A DNA stretch of 64,000 nucleotides from Marinomonas rhizomae (GCF_024397855.1 NZ_CP073343.1:2480001-2544000); one strand, 5' to 3'; counted from the first letter of the stretch, positions 39,215 to 49,943 are shown. Program-made: numbers and translations. The notes: generated from the letters alone by a model not told the origin.

Positions 39215-40560
39215 AACTCAGCTACCAAACGAGCAAAGTGCGCTCCGCGCATTTCGTAGTTTTTATACATATCCAAGCTTGCACAAGCAGGCGAAAACAA
39301 AACTATTTCACCTTCTTTACTGCTCTGTCCAATATCAACCACTATCTCATCTAAGGTTTCAAAGCGCTTAATCATTGAATCCGGTGACAAGGCTTCCGCA
39401 ATACGATTGGCATCTTTACCAAACAAATACACAGTGCGTACCAGATCCTTAACAGGTTTCGTAAGAGCGCTAAAGTCTGCGCCTTTCCCTTCCCCTCCAG
39501 CAATCAGCACAATATTTTTATTTGCCACTGAACCAAGTCCTTGAAGCGCCGCCAACGTCGCTCCAACATTGGTGCCTTTTGAATCATTAATATAGGTCAC
39601 ACCATTAAGAGTTCGAACCGTTTCACATCGATGCGGCAGACCTCCAAACTCTTTCAATACATTCCCAACGGCCTCAGACATCACCTCTACGCCAAGCAAC
39701 TCCAGCATTGCCAAGGCAGCCAGAACATTGGCGTGATTATGAGAGCCCTTTAGCGCAATATCGGACGTATGGTAAAGACGTTCAACGCCTTTACACAACC
39801 AAGCCCCATCACCATCTTTAAGCATGCCATATTCTTTTAAATCAGGACTTTTGGTCGTAAAGGCACGAACAGGCACACCTTCAGCCAACAGTGGAGCCGT
39901 TAAGATATCCTGCTTATTACAGACAGCCGCCTTGCAGCCACGATAGACTTTTTGCTTAGCACGTTGATACTCATAAAGATCCTGATAACGGTCCATATGA
40001 TCTTCGGAGACATTGAGAAGACAAGCCAGATCAGCCTGTAATGCGTGCGTTGTTTCAAGCTGAAAACTAGACAACTCAAGCACGTAGAAATCGGTATCAG
40101 GAGATAATAAATCTAACGCTGGCAATCCCAAGTTACCGCCAGCTTTGGCATTTTTCCCGCTCGCCTGGAGCAACAAAGCCACTAACGTCGTGACGGTACT
40201 TTTCGCATTAGAGCCAGTTATGGCAACAAAAGGAGCATCCGCATAATCACAAAACAAATCAATATCGCCACGCATCACAACGCCACGCTCGGCCAAACGA
40301 GCCAAAATAGGTGTGCGCAATGCAATTCCGGGACTCACGAACAACTCAGTCACACCGAGCGTTTCCAGCACATCGAGACTACCGGTGAATATTCGCTCTT
40401 CGGAACAAAACTCTTTTGCCTGTTCCAAGCCTGGTGGATTCTCACGAGAGTCCACCACATAAAACTCAATTCCCTTGCTCGCTAAAAAACGTACGCAAGA
40501 CAAGCCTGTCGCACCCAAGCCGACAACGGCTCTTACCCGATCTGACCCGATCAACGACAT
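39211..40560 (-). CDS. murD: UDP-N-acetylmuramoyl-L-alanine-D-glutamate ligase
   Basis: This 449-aa Mur ligase adds D-Glu. It has the N-terminal VVGLGATGLSCVRFL, the P-loop ITGSNAKSTVTTLV, NVSEDHMDRY, LPHRCETV and INDSKGTNVGATLAAL. It starts 9 nt after mraY and overlaps ftsW by 4 nt. Confidence 0.97.
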   Translation of the reverse strand: MSLIGSDRVRAVVGLGATGLSCVRFLASKGIEFYVVDSRENPPGLEQAKEFCSEERIFTGSLDVLETLGVTELFVSPGIALRTPILARLAERGVVMRGDIDLFCDYADAPFVAITGSNAKSTVTTLVALLLQASGKNAKAGGNLGLPALDLLSPDTDFYVLELSSFQLETTHALQADLACLLNVSEDHMDRYQDLYEYQRAKQKVYRGCKAAVCNKQDILTAPLLAEGVPVRAFTTKSPDLKEYGMLKDGDGAWLCKGVERLYHTSDIALKGSHNHANVLAALAMLELLGVEVMSEAVGNVLKEFGGLPHRCETVRTLNGVTYINDSKGTNVGATLAALQGLGSVANKNIVLIAGGEGKGADFSALTKPVKDLVRTVYLFGKDANRIAEALSPDSMIKRFETLDEIVVDIGQSSKEGEIVLFSPACASLDMYKNYEMRGAHFARLVAEL

Positions 40561-40569
40561 GCAAAACTC

Positions 40570-41652
40570 CTAACGTACTTTTAAGGTGGCAAAACCCACT
40601 AAAACAAGACAAACAGTGATAATCCAAAAACGCACAATAACCTTAGGCTCAGCCCAGCCTTTTAGTTCAAAGTGGTGATGTATGGGTGCCATCCTAAATA
40701 TTCTTCGCTTGGTCAACTTATAGGAGGCGACTTGCAAAATAACCGACACTGTTTCCATCACAAAAACACCACCCATGATGAACAACACGAGTTCTTGGCG
40801 AACGATAACAGCAATCGTCCCCAGCGCCGCACCTAATGCCAAAGAACCTACGTCACCCATAAAAATCTGCGCAGGGTAAGTGTTAAACCATAGAAAGCCC
40901 AAACCCGCACCAGCAAGAGCAGCACAAAACACCAGCAACTCCCCGGAACCATGTACATAGGGGATGAGCAAATAATCTGCAAATCGGATGTTACCGGTCA
41001 GGTAGGCAAACACACCAAGCGCCCCCCCCACTAACACCGTCGGAAGAATCGCCAACCCGTCTAAGCCATCGGTTAAATTCACCGCATTACTTGTGCCGAC
41101 AATAACGAAATACGTCAGCACAATAAAAAACACACCTAAAGGAATAGCGACGTCTTTAAAGAGAGGCACAATTAAGGCCGTTTCAGCAGGCGTACTCGCC
41201 GTATAGTACAAATAAAACGCCGCGGCCAAACCAAAAATACTTTGCCAAAAATATTTCCATCGACCAGGAAGACCTCGAGGGTTTTTCTCAACCACTTTTC
41301 GATAATCATCTACCCAACCAACAACACCAAATGCCAACATAACCAACAAAACAACCCATACATATTGGTTACGCAAGTCACCCCATAAAAGCGTACTGAC
41401 AGAAATCGAGAAAATAATGAGTGCACCACCCATCGTAGGCGTACCCGCTTTTGACAAATGCGTTTGAGGCCCATCACTGCGAACCGCCTGCCCAATTTGC
41501 AGACGCTGCAACAAAACAATAACCTTGTTGCCAATCAATAGTGAAATAGCCAATGCAGTAAGAACACCCAAGATGGCACGTAGAGACAAGTAATTAAATA
41601 CCGTAAAAAATGTATGGTATTTACTTAAATAAGCCGTTAACAGAAGTAACAT
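40570..41652 (-). CDS. mraY: Phospho-N-acetylmuramoyl-pentapeptide transferase
   Basis: This 360-aa polytopic enzyme forms lipid I from UDP-MurNAc-pentapeptide and undecaprenyl phosphate. Signatures are [40 protein letters not shown] (catalytic Asp) and [23 protein letters not shown]. It lies 14 nt after murF. Confidence 0.98.
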   Translation of the reverse strand: MLLLLTAYLSKYHTFFTVFNYLSLRAILGVLTALAISLLIGNKVIVLLQRLQIGQAVRSDGPQTHLSKAGTPTMGGALIIFSISVSTLLWGDLRNQYVWVVLLVMLAFGVVGWVDDYRKVVEKNPRGLPGRWKYFWQSIFGLAAAFYLYYTASTPAETALIVPLFKDVAIPLGVFFIVLTYFVIVGTSNAVNLTDGLDGLAILPTVLVGGALGVFAYLTGNIRFADYLLIPYVHGSGELLVFCAALAGAGLGFLWFNTYPAQIFMGDVGSLALGAALGTIAVIVRQELVLFIMGGVFVMETVSVILQVASYKLTKRRIFRMAPIHHHFELKGWAEPKVIVRFWIITVCLVLVGFATLKVR

Positions 41653-41666
41653 TGGTAAGGAATATC

Positions 41667-43013
41667 CTAATTAATTAATGCTTCAATGACATTTTCCATT
41701 TTAGCGGAACGAGAACCTTTCACTAAAATGGCGTGTTTTTTATCTAGCGGACGAACAACTGTCGCCGCCTCATTATGAGTATTACAAAATATAGCGTTGC
41801 CACCTTTACTTCTAAAAGCGGCACCAGCAACACCCGCTACGGGACCAACACAAATCAAACACGAAATCCCTTTGTCTTTAGCATATATCCCTAAACCATG
41901 ATGAATTGCATCTCGTTGAGCACCAAGCTCTCCCAAAGCCCCCAGAATCAACCATGTTTCTTCTGCTGATTGCGTCGCTAGAACATCAATAGCCGCTTCA
42001 ACCGATGACGGGCTGGCATTGTAACAATCATTAATCAATAGAGCGCCATTTTTCGCGGTTAAGCGCTCTAAACGACCCGAAACCAATACTGGGGTGGCTA
42101 ATTTATCAGTCGCTTGCTTAAAATCAATCCCTAGAATCAACATAGCTAAAACAACAGCCATACCATTCGCAATTTGATGCTTTCCAGCACCCGCAATATT
42201 CAACGGTAACGAATCACCATTGAAATGAAATATTGCCGAACTAGACTCAGCTCCCAGCTTAATATCTGAAGCATAAAGAACGGCAGACTCACTAAAGCCG
42301 AAAGAATACACTTTGCGATCACCCGCCAAGTCACACCAATAATCAAAATATTCATCATCGGCGTTCAAAACGACACTAGCATTAGCTGAAGAGCCAGAAA
42401 TTAATGCACCCTTTTCTTTGGCAATACTTTCAAGGCCACCCAACCCTTCAAAATGACTTCCACTGGCATTTGTCAGTATAACTATGTCGGGGAAGGCAAT
42501 GCTCGCCAGCCGTGGAATTTCACCAGTAAAGCTGGTTCCCGCCTCAATAACAGCAACATCATGATTTGCGCCCAACTCAAGAAGAGTCTGCGGTACACCG
42601 ATTTGATTGTTTAAATTGGCGCGTGTTTTTAACACATTTTTGTCACTGAGGGACTGTGCCAACCAATCTTTTACGGTTGTTTTACCATTACTGCCTGTAA
42701 TGCATACAACAGCGCCTTGAAAAGCATCTCGAATCAACCTAGCGACGGCTCCGTAGGCCAATGTGGTGTCTGTAACTTTGACATAACTAGGCACATTAAT
42801 ATTGCGATCTGATAAAACAGCAACAGCGCCATTTTGAACAGCCTGATCAATGTAATCATGCCCATCGTAGCGCTCACCTTTTAAGGCAACAAAAAGACAA
42901 CCTGACAAAATTTTTCGTGTATCAGTTACTACCGCACTTAATACGCAATTTTCACCAACAAGCTCACCACCACAGGCATTCGCAACATCTAAAAGAGTAA
43001 GATTAATTAACAT
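41667..43013 (-). CDS. murF: UDP-MurNAc-tripeptide-D-alanyl-D-alanine ligase
   Basis: This 448-aa Mur ligase joins D-Ala-D-Ala to the tripeptide. It has [16 protein letters not shown], the P-loop [30 protein letters not shown] and LGALGELG. It overlaps murE by 11 nt. Confidence 0.97.
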   Translation of the reverse strand: MLINLTLLDVANACGGELVGENCVLSAVVTDTRKILSGCLFVALKGERYDGHDYIDQAVQNGAVAVLSDRNINVPSYVKVTDTTLAYGAVARLIRDAFQGAVVCITGSNGKTTVKDWLAQSLSDKNVLKTRANLNNQIGVPQTLLELGANHDVAVIEAGTSFTGEIPRLASIAFPDIVILTNASGSHFEGLGGLESIAKEKGALISGSSANASVVLNADDEYFDYWCDLAGDRKVYSFGFSESAVLYASDIKLGAESSSAIFHFNGDSLPLNIAGAGKHQIANGMAVVLAMLILGIDFKQATDKLATPVLVSGRLERLTAKNGALLINDCYNASPSSVEAAIDVLATQSAEETWLILGALGELGAQRDAIHHGLGIYAKDKGISCLICVGPVAGVAGAAFRSKGGNAIFCNTHNEAATVVRPLDKKHAILVKGSRSAKMENVIEALIN

Positions 43014-44469
43014 AAGCCTCCAACGCCCTCAGCGCCTCTTCTTTGTCATTAAAATGATGCTTAACACCTTGAATATCCTGATAAGTTTCATGCCCTTTAC
43101 CTGCAATCAACACCACATCATTAGGACCAGAAGACAAAATAGCCTGACGAATAGCCACCCGACGATCGGGCTCAAAACTAAACGCCTCATCATCATTCGT
43201 TTGCACTAAAACATCGGAAAATATTTGTTCTATAGACTCGGTGCGAGGATTGTCAGAGGTCAACCATACATAGTCGGCATTCTTCATAGCCGCCGCCATC
43301 ATTAAAGGTCGCTTACCTCTATCTCTATCGCCACCACAACCAAACACGCAAATTAATCGACCATTTGTATGCTCTTTCAGTGCCTGTAAGGCCACTTCTA
43401 AAGCATCTGACGTATGAGCAAAATCCACCACCACAAGCGGTGCATTGGGTAACAGTACTTTATCCATGCGACCGGGTGCACCACTCAAAGTAGATAACCC
43501 ACTAACTAGAGTCGCCTTATCACCCACTCCGTACCAAAGGCTCGCCAATGCAGCCAAAGCATTCTGCACATTAAAACGCCCCAAAAGAGGTAAGAAGACA
43601 GATGACTCCCCTTCCGGATGACACAAAACAAACCGACAACCAGTCGGCTCAAGCACTAACTGTTTAGCATAAAAATCGGCATTCGGATTTTGCGAACTAT
43701 AGGTATGACAAGCAGAGCCACTAGCACCTTCCGCCATAAAACCCGCATAACTGTCATCAAGACATAATATAGAGTGAGATAAGCTTTCAAAGGCAAACAA
43801 ACGTCGCTTTGCCAAAGCATAGGAATTCATATCACCATGATAATCAAGATGATCACGAGACAGATTTGAAAATACAGCCGTTTGAAATGGAACACCTTCA
43901 ATACGCCCTTGATCCAGCGCATGAGACGATGCCTCAAAAGCTACAAAATCCACACCTGATTCAGCCATATGCATCAAAGTAAGGTGTAGCGAAAGAAGAT
44001 CAGGCGTAGTTTGTTTCGCCTCAGACAAAGAGTCTAAAGGGCCAATACCAAAAGTCCCGACCAAACCACTTGAAAAACCTAGGTATTTAGCAAGCTGGGC
44101 AATATAGAAGCAGATAGAAGATTTGCCATTAGTCCCAGTTACCGCCACCATATTCTGCGGCATACGTCCAAAAAAACCATGCAGACAATCAACCAATAAT
44201 TTTGCCGGATTGGCAACCGAAACCAGTTCAATATCGTCACGATGCAAATTTAACTGCGAAGGGACAACCGCCACTTTGCAGCCTAATTCAACCACCTTAT
44301 CCAAATAATCCCAACCATTTGAGCTTACACCTGGCAATGCAAAAAACACACACTCAGAATCGGCTTTACGACTGTCTGTTTCTAGGTGGTTATATAAAGC
44401 AGAATGCGGATTACCCTCTAAAGAGTAACCCGCCAAATTAAGAAGTTGAGCATGCGTTAATTGCCCCAT
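43003..44469 (-). CDS. murE: UDP-MurNAc-L-Ala-D-Glu:meso-diaminopimelate ligase
   Basis: This 488-aa Mur ligase has the P-loop VTGTNGKSSICFYI, FSNLSRDHLDYHGDM and VVDFAHTSDALE. The DNPR motif (TSDNPRTES) marks the meso-diaminopimelate-specific enzyme, so the wall is of the usual Gram-negative type. Its ATG directly follows the ftsI stop. Confidence 0.98.
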   Translation of the reverse strand: MGQLTHAQLLNLAGYSLEGNPHSALYNHLETDSRKADSECVFFALPGVSSNGWDYLDKVVELGCKVAVVPSQLNLHRDDIELVSVANPAKLLVDCLHGFFGRMPQNMVAVTGTNGKSSICFYIAQLAKYLGFSSGLVGTFGIGPLDSLSEAKQTTPDLLSLHLTLMHMAESGVDFVAFEASSHALDQGRIEGVPFQTAVFSNLSRDHLDYHGDMNSYALAKRRLFAFESLSHSILCLDDSYAGFMAEGASGSACHTYSSQNPNADFYAKQLVLEPTGCRFVLCHPEGESSVFLPLLGRFNVQNALAALASLWYGVGDKATLVSGLSTLSGAPGRMDKVLLPNAPLVVVDFAHTSDALEVALQALKEHTNGRLICVFGCGGDRDRGKRPLMMAAAMKNADYVWLTSDNPRTESIEQIFSDVLVQTNDDEAFSFEPDRRVAIRQAILSSGPNDVVLIAGKGHETYQDIQGVKHHFNDKEEALRALEAYVN

Positions 44470-46233
44470 TTAACCACCCTGTACAACTTGATAAGGAACT
44501 TTTTTAGGCTCCAAGCGAACCTCTCTGAGCCCTTCAGGCAAGTCTGGATAAATATTCAGAGTCGTCAACGCACCTTCCATTACTCGAGAAAACACAGGAG
44601 CCGCGACCTCACCACCATAGTATTCTCGACCTTTAGGGTCATTAATCATTACAACCATTGCGAGCCTAGGATTCGAAGCTGGCGCAACGCCTGCAAACAA
44701 GGCAATGTACTGATCGTACTCGTACCCTTTCGAACCAACTTTATGAACAGTACCTGTTTTACCAGCAACGCGATAACCTGGGATCTGTGCCGCCTTACCT
44801 GAACCTCGCGTCACAACAGATTCCATCATTTTCACAACATCATGAGCCACTTTTGGCGGGATAACCTGTTTACCATCCGCAGGCACATCTTGTTTAAAGA
44901 TAGTAACCGGAACTCGATAACCGCCATTCGCCAAGGTCATATAAGCTTGAGCCAATTGCAAAGTTGATACAGACAAACCATAGCCATATGACAAAGTAGC
45001 TATTTCTGAAGGATGCCATTTAGGATGTGAAGGCAAGACACCAGAAGCTTCGCCAGGGAAACCTATTCCAACAGGTGAGCCGATACCCAGCTCATAATCC
45101 ATATTCCAAACGGCATCCTGAGGGAGTGACAAGGCAATTTTTGACGCCCCTACGTTACTTGACTTAATCAATAACTTTTCAAAATCAATTACGCCATAAT
45201 TAGCAGCGTCACGAATAGTAAAACGACCAAAACGCAAATAACCTGGAGACGTATCAATGGTTGTTTCTGTCGTATATTGACCAGACATTAGAGCTGCCGA
45301 AATAGTAAACGGCTTCATTGTCGAACCAGGCTCAAACAAATCAATCACTGCACGATTACGCAACTCTTCATATTCCAATTTGGAACGATCATTTGGGTTA
45401 TAAGATGGCTGATTTACCATCGCCAAGATTTCGCCTGTTTTCACATCTAAAATTACCGCTGACGCAGAAGTTGCGCGATGTTCTGTAACGGCAGCTTTAA
45501 GCTCTCGATAAGCCAAATATTGCAACCTAAGATCAATACTAAGTTCAATATTTTCACCCGGATGCTCAGCCTCTTCGACACCAACACCACGAATAATATT
45601 ACCAGAAAGATCCTTCACGTAACTACGACGACCAGGCTGTCCTTCTAAAGCTTGATCATAGGCAAGCTCAATACCTTCTTGCCCTTTATCATCGATGTTA
45701 GTAAAGCCAACAACATGAGATGCCACTTCACCAGCAGGATAAAAGCGTTTGTATTCTTTCGTCTTGCTAACACCAACCACATGAGCCGCCATAATAGCAT
45801 CCGCTTCATTAGGTGGAATTTGACGACGCAAATACATGAAAGAGCGAGCTTTATTGGCTTCAAATCGCTCTTGCAACCACGCTCGACCAACCCCCATAAC
45901 CTCAGCCAAACGCTTAATTTCTTGCTCAGGACCAATATTTAAAGAAGGATCTCGAGGAATTTTCCACAAAGCTTTTGGGTTGGCAATTATCGTCCAAGTT
46001 GGCGTACTCACAGCCAAAGGCTCGCCGCGACGATCCAAGATCATACCGCGAGTCGCAGGTATAGCCTCCGTTCGCACTGCACGGATCTCGCCCTGATTCT
46101 GCAAAAAATCTTTATCGACGACAGTCAAATAAAAGAGTCGGCCGCCAGCAATAAGAAACAGCAACAATGCAACGCCGTAGACAAATCTAAAGCGCCATTT
46201 TCCTGGTGTGTGATCACTATTATGAATGCTCAT
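44470..46233 (-). CDS. ftsI: Septal transpeptidase FtsI (PBP3)
   Basis: This 587-aa class B penicillin-binding protein has one N-terminal membrane helix (FVYGVALLLFLIAGGRLFYL), a pedestal domain and the transpeptidase motifs SxxK (GSTMKPFT), SSN (KSSNVGASK) and KTGT (RVAGKTGTVHKV). It crosslinks septal peptidoglycan with FtsW and overlaps ftsL by 4 nt. Confidence 0.98.
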   Translation of the reverse strand: MSIHNSDHTPGKWRFRFVYGVALLLFLIAGGRLFYLTVVDKDFLQNQGEIRAVRTEAIPATRGMILDRRGEPLAVSTPTWTIIANPKALWKIPRDPSLNIGPEQEIKRLAEVMGVGRAWLQERFEANKARSFMYLRRQIPPNEADAIMAAHVVGVSKTKEYKRFYPAGEVASHVVGFTNIDDKGQEGIELAYDQALEGQPGRRSYVKDLSGNIIRGVGVEEAEHPGENIELSIDLRLQYLAYRELKAAVTEHRATSASAVILDVKTGEILAMVNQPSYNPNDRSKLEYEELRNRAVIDLFEPGSTMKPFTISAALMSGQYTTETTIDTSPGYLRFGRFTIRDAANYGVIDFEKLLIKSSNVGASKIALSLPQDAVWNMDYELGIGSPVGIGFPGEASGVLPSHPKWHPSEIATLSYGYGLSVSTLQLAQAYMTLANGGYRVPVTIFKQDVPADGKQVIPPKVAHDVVKMMESVVTRGSGKAAQIPGYRVAGKTGTVHKVGSKGYEYDQYIALFAGVAPASNPRLAMVVMINDPKGREYYGGEVAAPVFSRVMEGALTTLNIYPDLPEGLREVRLEPKKVPYQVVQGG

Positions 46234-46508
46234 GGTTTCACTATTATCAATTCATCCTGAGAAGGTGCGTGCATATTTAAATCTTTAATAGCCGCCTGCT
46301 CTAGGCGACTAGGCTGGGTGAGCGCACTTTGTTCAAGTAGCAACTGCCCCCATTTCACTTCATAATCCACTTCATCCTGCTTCAACGTCTGAAGGTAGGA
46401 GAAGTCTTTCCTAAAATCGTAAACCTGAATAACAACAGCAATGGAAATCATTGCTAAAAACACAACACCGACAACAAAGACTAGCGGTGCAAAGCGCGCC
46501 TTAATCAC
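46230..46508 (-). CDS. ftsL: Cell division protein FtsL
   Basis: This short bitopic divisome protein has one membrane helix (PLVFVVGVVFLAMISIAVVIQVY) and a leucine-zipper-like periplasmic part. The GTG at 46508 (92 aa) is preferred to the ATG at 46553 because TTGGAG lies 7 nt before it and the first 15 residues of the longer form are not FtsL-like. The GTG overlaps the end of rsmH. Identity rests mainly on position between rsmH and ftsI. Confidence 0.88.
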   Translation of the reverse strand: MIKARFAPLVFVVGVVFLAMISIAVVIQVYDFRKDFSYLQTLKQDEVDYEVKWGQLLLEQSALTQPSRLEQAAIKDLNMHAPSQDELIIVKP

Positions 46509-47439
46509 TGACCCGCTCCAAAACGCGCAAGACAGCACTACGAGAGCGAACATTCTCGCTCACTTCAGATTGAGATGGCTTAATTGCCTTACCGATTGTT
46601 TTAAACTTAATATCAAGATGTGCGTTTCGAATTGGCAAGTGCCTTGGTAGCTCAGGCCCCTTAGCTTTTAACTTCATAAAGCGCTTAACAATTCGATCTT
46701 CAAGGGAATGAAAACTAATAACCGCTAGTCGACCACCAACCTTTAGCGCTTCGGCTGCGGCATCCAGACCAACCTCCAAGTCACCTAACTCATTGTTGAT
46801 GTGAATTCGAATACCCTGAAATGCACGAGTTGCAGGATTCTTACCTTTCTCCCAAGCTGGGTTTGCCTCCGCAACAATTTTAGAAAGCTGAAGCGTACTT
46901 AGAATTGGAGTATGTGAACGGTATTCACAGATTGCTTTTGCTATACGGCGAGAAAATCGCTCTTCGCCATACTGATACATAACATCCGCCATATCCTTTT
47001 CGCTAACAGTAGCAATCCACTCTGCCGCACTCTGACCTTTGCCTGGGTTCATCCGCATATCTAACGGACCATCGTTCATAAAACTAAAACCGCGTTCGGC
47101 ATCATCAATCTGAGGTGAAGAGACGCCAAGATCCATCATCACACCATCAATTCTATCAACACCAAATACAGCATTAATGTGCTCAGCCATGTTCGCAAAG
47201 CTATCTTGCACAATCGAAAAGCGTGAATCTTCTTGCTCCAATGCCTTGCCATACCCTATCGCCACTGGATCCTTATCAAAACCAAGCAAACGACCTTTGT
47301 CTAATCGATCTAAAACCAAACGAGTATGCCCACCACGGCCAAATGTCCCATCGACATAAAGACCATTAGCGTCAGTTACAAGCATATCGACGGACTCATT
47401 AAGCATGACGCTTATGTGTTCTGCCATCGTCTTTGTCAT
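46501..47439 (-). CDS. rsmH: 16S rRNA m4C1402 methyltransferase
   Basis: This 312-aa enzyme (MraW) methylates N4 of C1402 in the 30S P-site. It has HISVMLNESVDML, YVDGTFGRGGHTR, GVMMDLGVSSPQIDDAERGFSF, ATRAFQGIRIHINNELGDLE and AVISFHSLEDRIVKRF. It overlaps mraZ as ATGA. Confidence 0.98.
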   Translation of the reverse strand: MTKTMAEHISVMLNESVDMLVTDANGLYVDGTFGRGGHTRLVLDRLDKGRLLGFDKDPVAIGYGKALEQEDSRFSIVQDSFANMAEHINAVFGVDRIDGVMMDLGVSSPQIDDAERGFSFMNDGPLDMRMNPGKGQSAAEWIATVSEKDMADVMYQYGEERFSRRIAKAICEYRSHTPILSTLQLSKIVAEANPAWEKGKNPATRAFQGIRIHINNELGDLEVGLDAAAEALKVGGRLAVISFHSLEDRIVKRFMKLKAKGPELPRHLPIRNAHLDIKFKTIGKAIKPSQSEVSENVRSRSAVLRVLERVSD

Positions 47440-47891
47440 AAAGAAATATCCATCATGGTTTCAGTTTGTAAATCCTCAAGAGCGTCTTGAGATAAATAAT
47501 CTTCACGTTGCGCTTCCCACTCTTCTTGGCTCCAAATTTCTAATTTTTTGCCTTGACCAAGAATCGTTAGCTTTTTATCTAATCGAGCAAATTCACGCAG
47601 TGGCGCGGGCAATAAAATACGCCCCGCTTTATCCACCTCTAAATCCGTTGCGTGCCCCACCAAAAGACGCTGCAAACGCCTTGCCTGTGGCTGAAATGTG
47701 GGCAACTTATCTAATTTTTGTTGAATTACTTCCCACTCAGATAAGGGATAAAGCAACAAACATCGAGAAACAGGATCAATGGTCACAACCACACCATCTT
47801 CATCATATTGGGCAAGATCGTCGCGTAAGCGTGCCGGAAGAGACATTCGCCCCTTCACATCTACACTCACTTGATGAATCCCACGAAACAT
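47436..47891 (-). CDS. mraZ: Transcriptional regulator MraZ
   Basis: This protein of about 151 aa has two SpoVT-AbrB-type DNA-binding repeats (VDVKGRMSLPARLRD and VDKAGRILLPAPLREF). MraZ forms ring oligomers and represses the dcw promoter through repeats like those just upstream. The ATG at 47891 (MFRGIHQ) fits the family and a GTGGGA ribosome site; an in-frame ATG at 47897 is possible. It is the first gene of the dcw cluster. Confidence 0.96.
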   Translation of the reverse strand: MFRGIHQVSVDVKGRMSLPARLRDDLAQYDEDGVVVTIDPVSRCLLLYPLSEWEVIQQKLDKLPTFQPQARRLQRLLVGHATDLEVDKAGRILLPAPLREFARLDKKLTILGQGKKLEIWSQEEWEAQREDYLSQDALEDLQTETMMDISL

Positions 47892-47898
47892 TGTCATA

Positions 47899-47923
47899 TC
47901 CCACTTATCGACACTTTATCCCA
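47899..47923 (-). promoter_or_regulatory. MraZ operator repeats
   Basis: Three direct repeats at exact 10-bp spacing read, in transcription order, TGGGA (47919-47923), TGTCG (47909-47913) and TGGGA (47899-47903). This matches the MraZ box design of TGGGN repeats separated by 5 nt, with the middle copy degenerate. The last repeat overlaps the mraZ ribosome site. Confidence 0.65.
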
Positions 47924-48205
47924 CAATTTAACACTATTTATGAAAAAGAGTAAAAAAAAACCAACCAAATAGGCAAAAATAGATGCAATGATTTTGTAAA
48001 GACGTAAAAAAGAGAGAAATACAGAGACAAAAACAGAAGAAAAGCCCAAAAATGACACTTTTTAGACAAAATAGAGCCATTCTAAGAAATAGAAACAAAC
48101 GAGAAGCAGAAGAACTAAAAGATATAGAAAAGCAAAAGTATAGAATGCGACATTAGGCATGACGCCAGCTGAATAAAAAAGGAAATAACGCAGGAAGAGA
48201 AAAAT
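47924..48205. other. Purine-rich intergenic region between mraZ and rnpB
   Basis: About 280 nt, purine-rich on the plus strand. It must hold the dcw promoter on the minus strand, but I could not choose a clear -35/-10 pair. No gene is supported. Confidence 0.4.
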
Positions 48206-48553
48206 TGCAAGTTGGCCGATAAGCCGGGTTCTGTCGTGGACAGTCATTCATCTAATACGTACATCACTGCACGTCTTTAGCAACCTACCCGAACTCAGCG
48301 CGGGTCACGCCAAAGAGTTCCTATTTGGTCTTGCTTCAAGTGGGGTTTACCTTGCCACGAACTGTTGCCAGTCGCGCGGTGCGCTCTTACCGCACCATTT
48401 CAACCTTACCGGCAGTAAACTGCTTAGGCGGTGTATTTTCTGCTGCACTTTCCGTAGGCTCACGCCCCCCAGGCGTTACCTGGCACTTTACCCTGCGAAG
48501 CCCGGACTTTCCTCCCCCCAATAAATTGAGCGGCGACTGCCTAGCCAACTTGC
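48206..48553 (-). ncRNA. rnpB: RNase P RNA
   Basis: About 348 nt of bacterial type A RNase P RNA. Recognisable blocks are GAGGAAAGTCCGGGC (P4 5' side), GTGCCAGGTAACGCCTGGGG, GGTGCGGTAAGAGCGCACCG, AAGACCAAATAGG and the 3' end ACAGAACCCGGCTTATCGGCC. The ends GCAAGTTGG and CCAACTTGC pair as helix P1, and a T-run follows on the minus strand. It is the catalytic RNA that trims tRNA 5' ends. Confidence 0.97.
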
Positions 48554-48560
48554 GAGGCGC

Positions 48561-48589
48561 ATATTACTTATCTATAAAGACAATAACAA
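48561..48589 (-). promoter_or_regulatory. rnpB promoter
   Basis: On the minus strand, TTGTTA (48584-48589), a 17-nt spacer and TAATAT (48561-48566) precede the RNA start by about 7 nt. The discriminator GCGCCTC is G+C rich, as in stable-RNA promoters under stringent control. Confidence 0.75.
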
Positions 48590-48635
48590 GCGCTTTATCA
48601 AAAACAGAAGTTTTTCTTGAACTTAAAATCTAAGT

Positions 48636-49943
48636 TTAAGCAACAGGCAGTTGAAAACACACCTCTAAACCACCCTCCTGACGATTCTTAGCACTTATCT
48701 GCCCTTTGTGAGCACTAATAATACGCTGAGAGATAGTAAGACCAACACCAAAACCACCACTGTTAGCCTCCCGAGCTTCAGACGAACGGTAGAAAGCGTG
48801 GAAAATCTTCTCTAATTTGTCATCAGAAACACCAGGGCCATTATCTCGCACGTAGATAAAAGCAGTACCCGCCTTCTCTTGAGTTTCAACCTCAATCACA
48901 CCATTACAACCTGCATAGAAACATGCATTGCGAAGTACATTTTCAATAGCATGCCGCAACTGAAGCGGATCACCCAATATAGTTTTTGGCGCACGACCGA
49001 TTTTAGTGACTGAAATGCCTTTCAACTGACTTTCAAAACTCACGTCCTCGACGATATCACCCAAGAAATCTTGAAGATCCACCTCCTCTTTTATGAGAGA
49101 GGCCGCCTCTAAACGACTCAAAGTAAGCACCTGACCTATTAGCTCATCAAGCTCATGAAGCTCTGTTCGAATTCGGTTCAAATAGCCTCTTTGCGCCTCT
49201 GTACCATATTTGTCTTCTGCAATCGTTAACGCCACCTCTATCCTGGCAAGTGGCGTTCTTAACTCATGCGAAACATCACGCATTAACCGCTCTTTCGATG
49301 ACAGCAGAGTGTCTATTCTAACGGCCATCTCATTGAACTCACGGGCTAATTTACCAACAGCATCGCTTCTTCGAGCCAGCTTATTTTCAACCCTAGCCGT
49401 CATATCACCTTGACCAAAAGAGCGAGCAACACGCTGCAACTTAAGCAGTGGCCCCAATAGCCAATAAGCCAAAACACCACTCGAAACGAGCAAGCCTAAT
49501 AAAGAAAACCCGACAACCGCTTCCGGCGCTAGAGAGCTAATTTCAGGATTTGGTTTAAAAATAAGCAAATACTGAACATTATCCCCACCAATAACCTGAA
49601 TAAATTGACTATGTAAAAAATCCGCCGAGGGCCTACTTGTAGCACTTGGCGTATTTTGCTCTCTAAAGTTACGAGGCAAAGCTTTTAAAAGAGGACGACC
49701 GTTTTCCTGATAAAGATAAATCGTTCCAGACAAACGCTTTTCAGCTTTTTCCGTCTCCTCTTGCAAAGAAGTAATACCGAACTTTTCATACCCAGCCACC
49801 AACTGAACACCGACATCCCCCAGTAAATCAGCTGACACCTGATTGCGCTTCTGGATAAACTGGACCATCCCCAAACCAATACTCACCACAACAATATTGG
49901 AAAGAAGCACTACCAGAAACACACGCAGAAAAGTATTTTTCAT
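48636..49943 (-). CDS. CpxA-like sensor histidine kinase
   Basis: This 435-aa membrane kinase has two N-terminal membrane segments (about residues 5-27 and 145-165) enclosing a periplasmic domain. A HAMP linker, the phosphorylation site DVSHELRTPLARIEV, the N box (ENVLRNACFYA) and ATP motifs DNGPGV and GGFGVGLTIS follow. The architecture and its partner resemble CpxA, which senses envelope stress. No cpxP-like gene is seen nearby. It lies 6 nt after the regulator gene. Confidence 0.92.
   Translation of the reverse strand: MKNTFLRVFLVVLLSNIVVVSIGLGMVQFIQKRNQVSADLLGDVGVQLVAGYEKFGITSLQEETEKAEKRLSGTIYLYQENGRPLLKALPRNFREQNTPSATSRPSADFLHSQFIQVIGGDNVQYLLIFKPNPEISSLAPEAVVGFSLLGLLVSSGVLAYWLLGPLLKLQRVARSFGQGDMTARVENKLARRSDAVGKLAREFNEMAVRIDTLLSSKERLMRDVSHELRTPLARIEVALTIAEDKYGTEAQRGYLNRIRTELHELDELIGQVLTLSRLEAASLIKEEVDLQDFLGDIVEDVSFESQLKGISVTKIGRAPKTILGDPLQLRHAIENVLRNACFYAGCNGVIEVETQEKAGTAFIYVRDNGPGVSDDKLEKIFHAFYRSSEAREANSGGFGVGLTISQRIISAHKGQISAKNRQEGGLEVCFQLPVA

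Noticed and set aside
48062..48247. 61-codon minus-strand hydrophobic frame
   Set aside because: It overlaps the 3' end of RNase P RNA; its hydrophobicity follows from purine-rich antisense composition.
48325..48633. 102-codon plus-strand frame
   Set aside because: Antisense to rnpB; no family resemblance.
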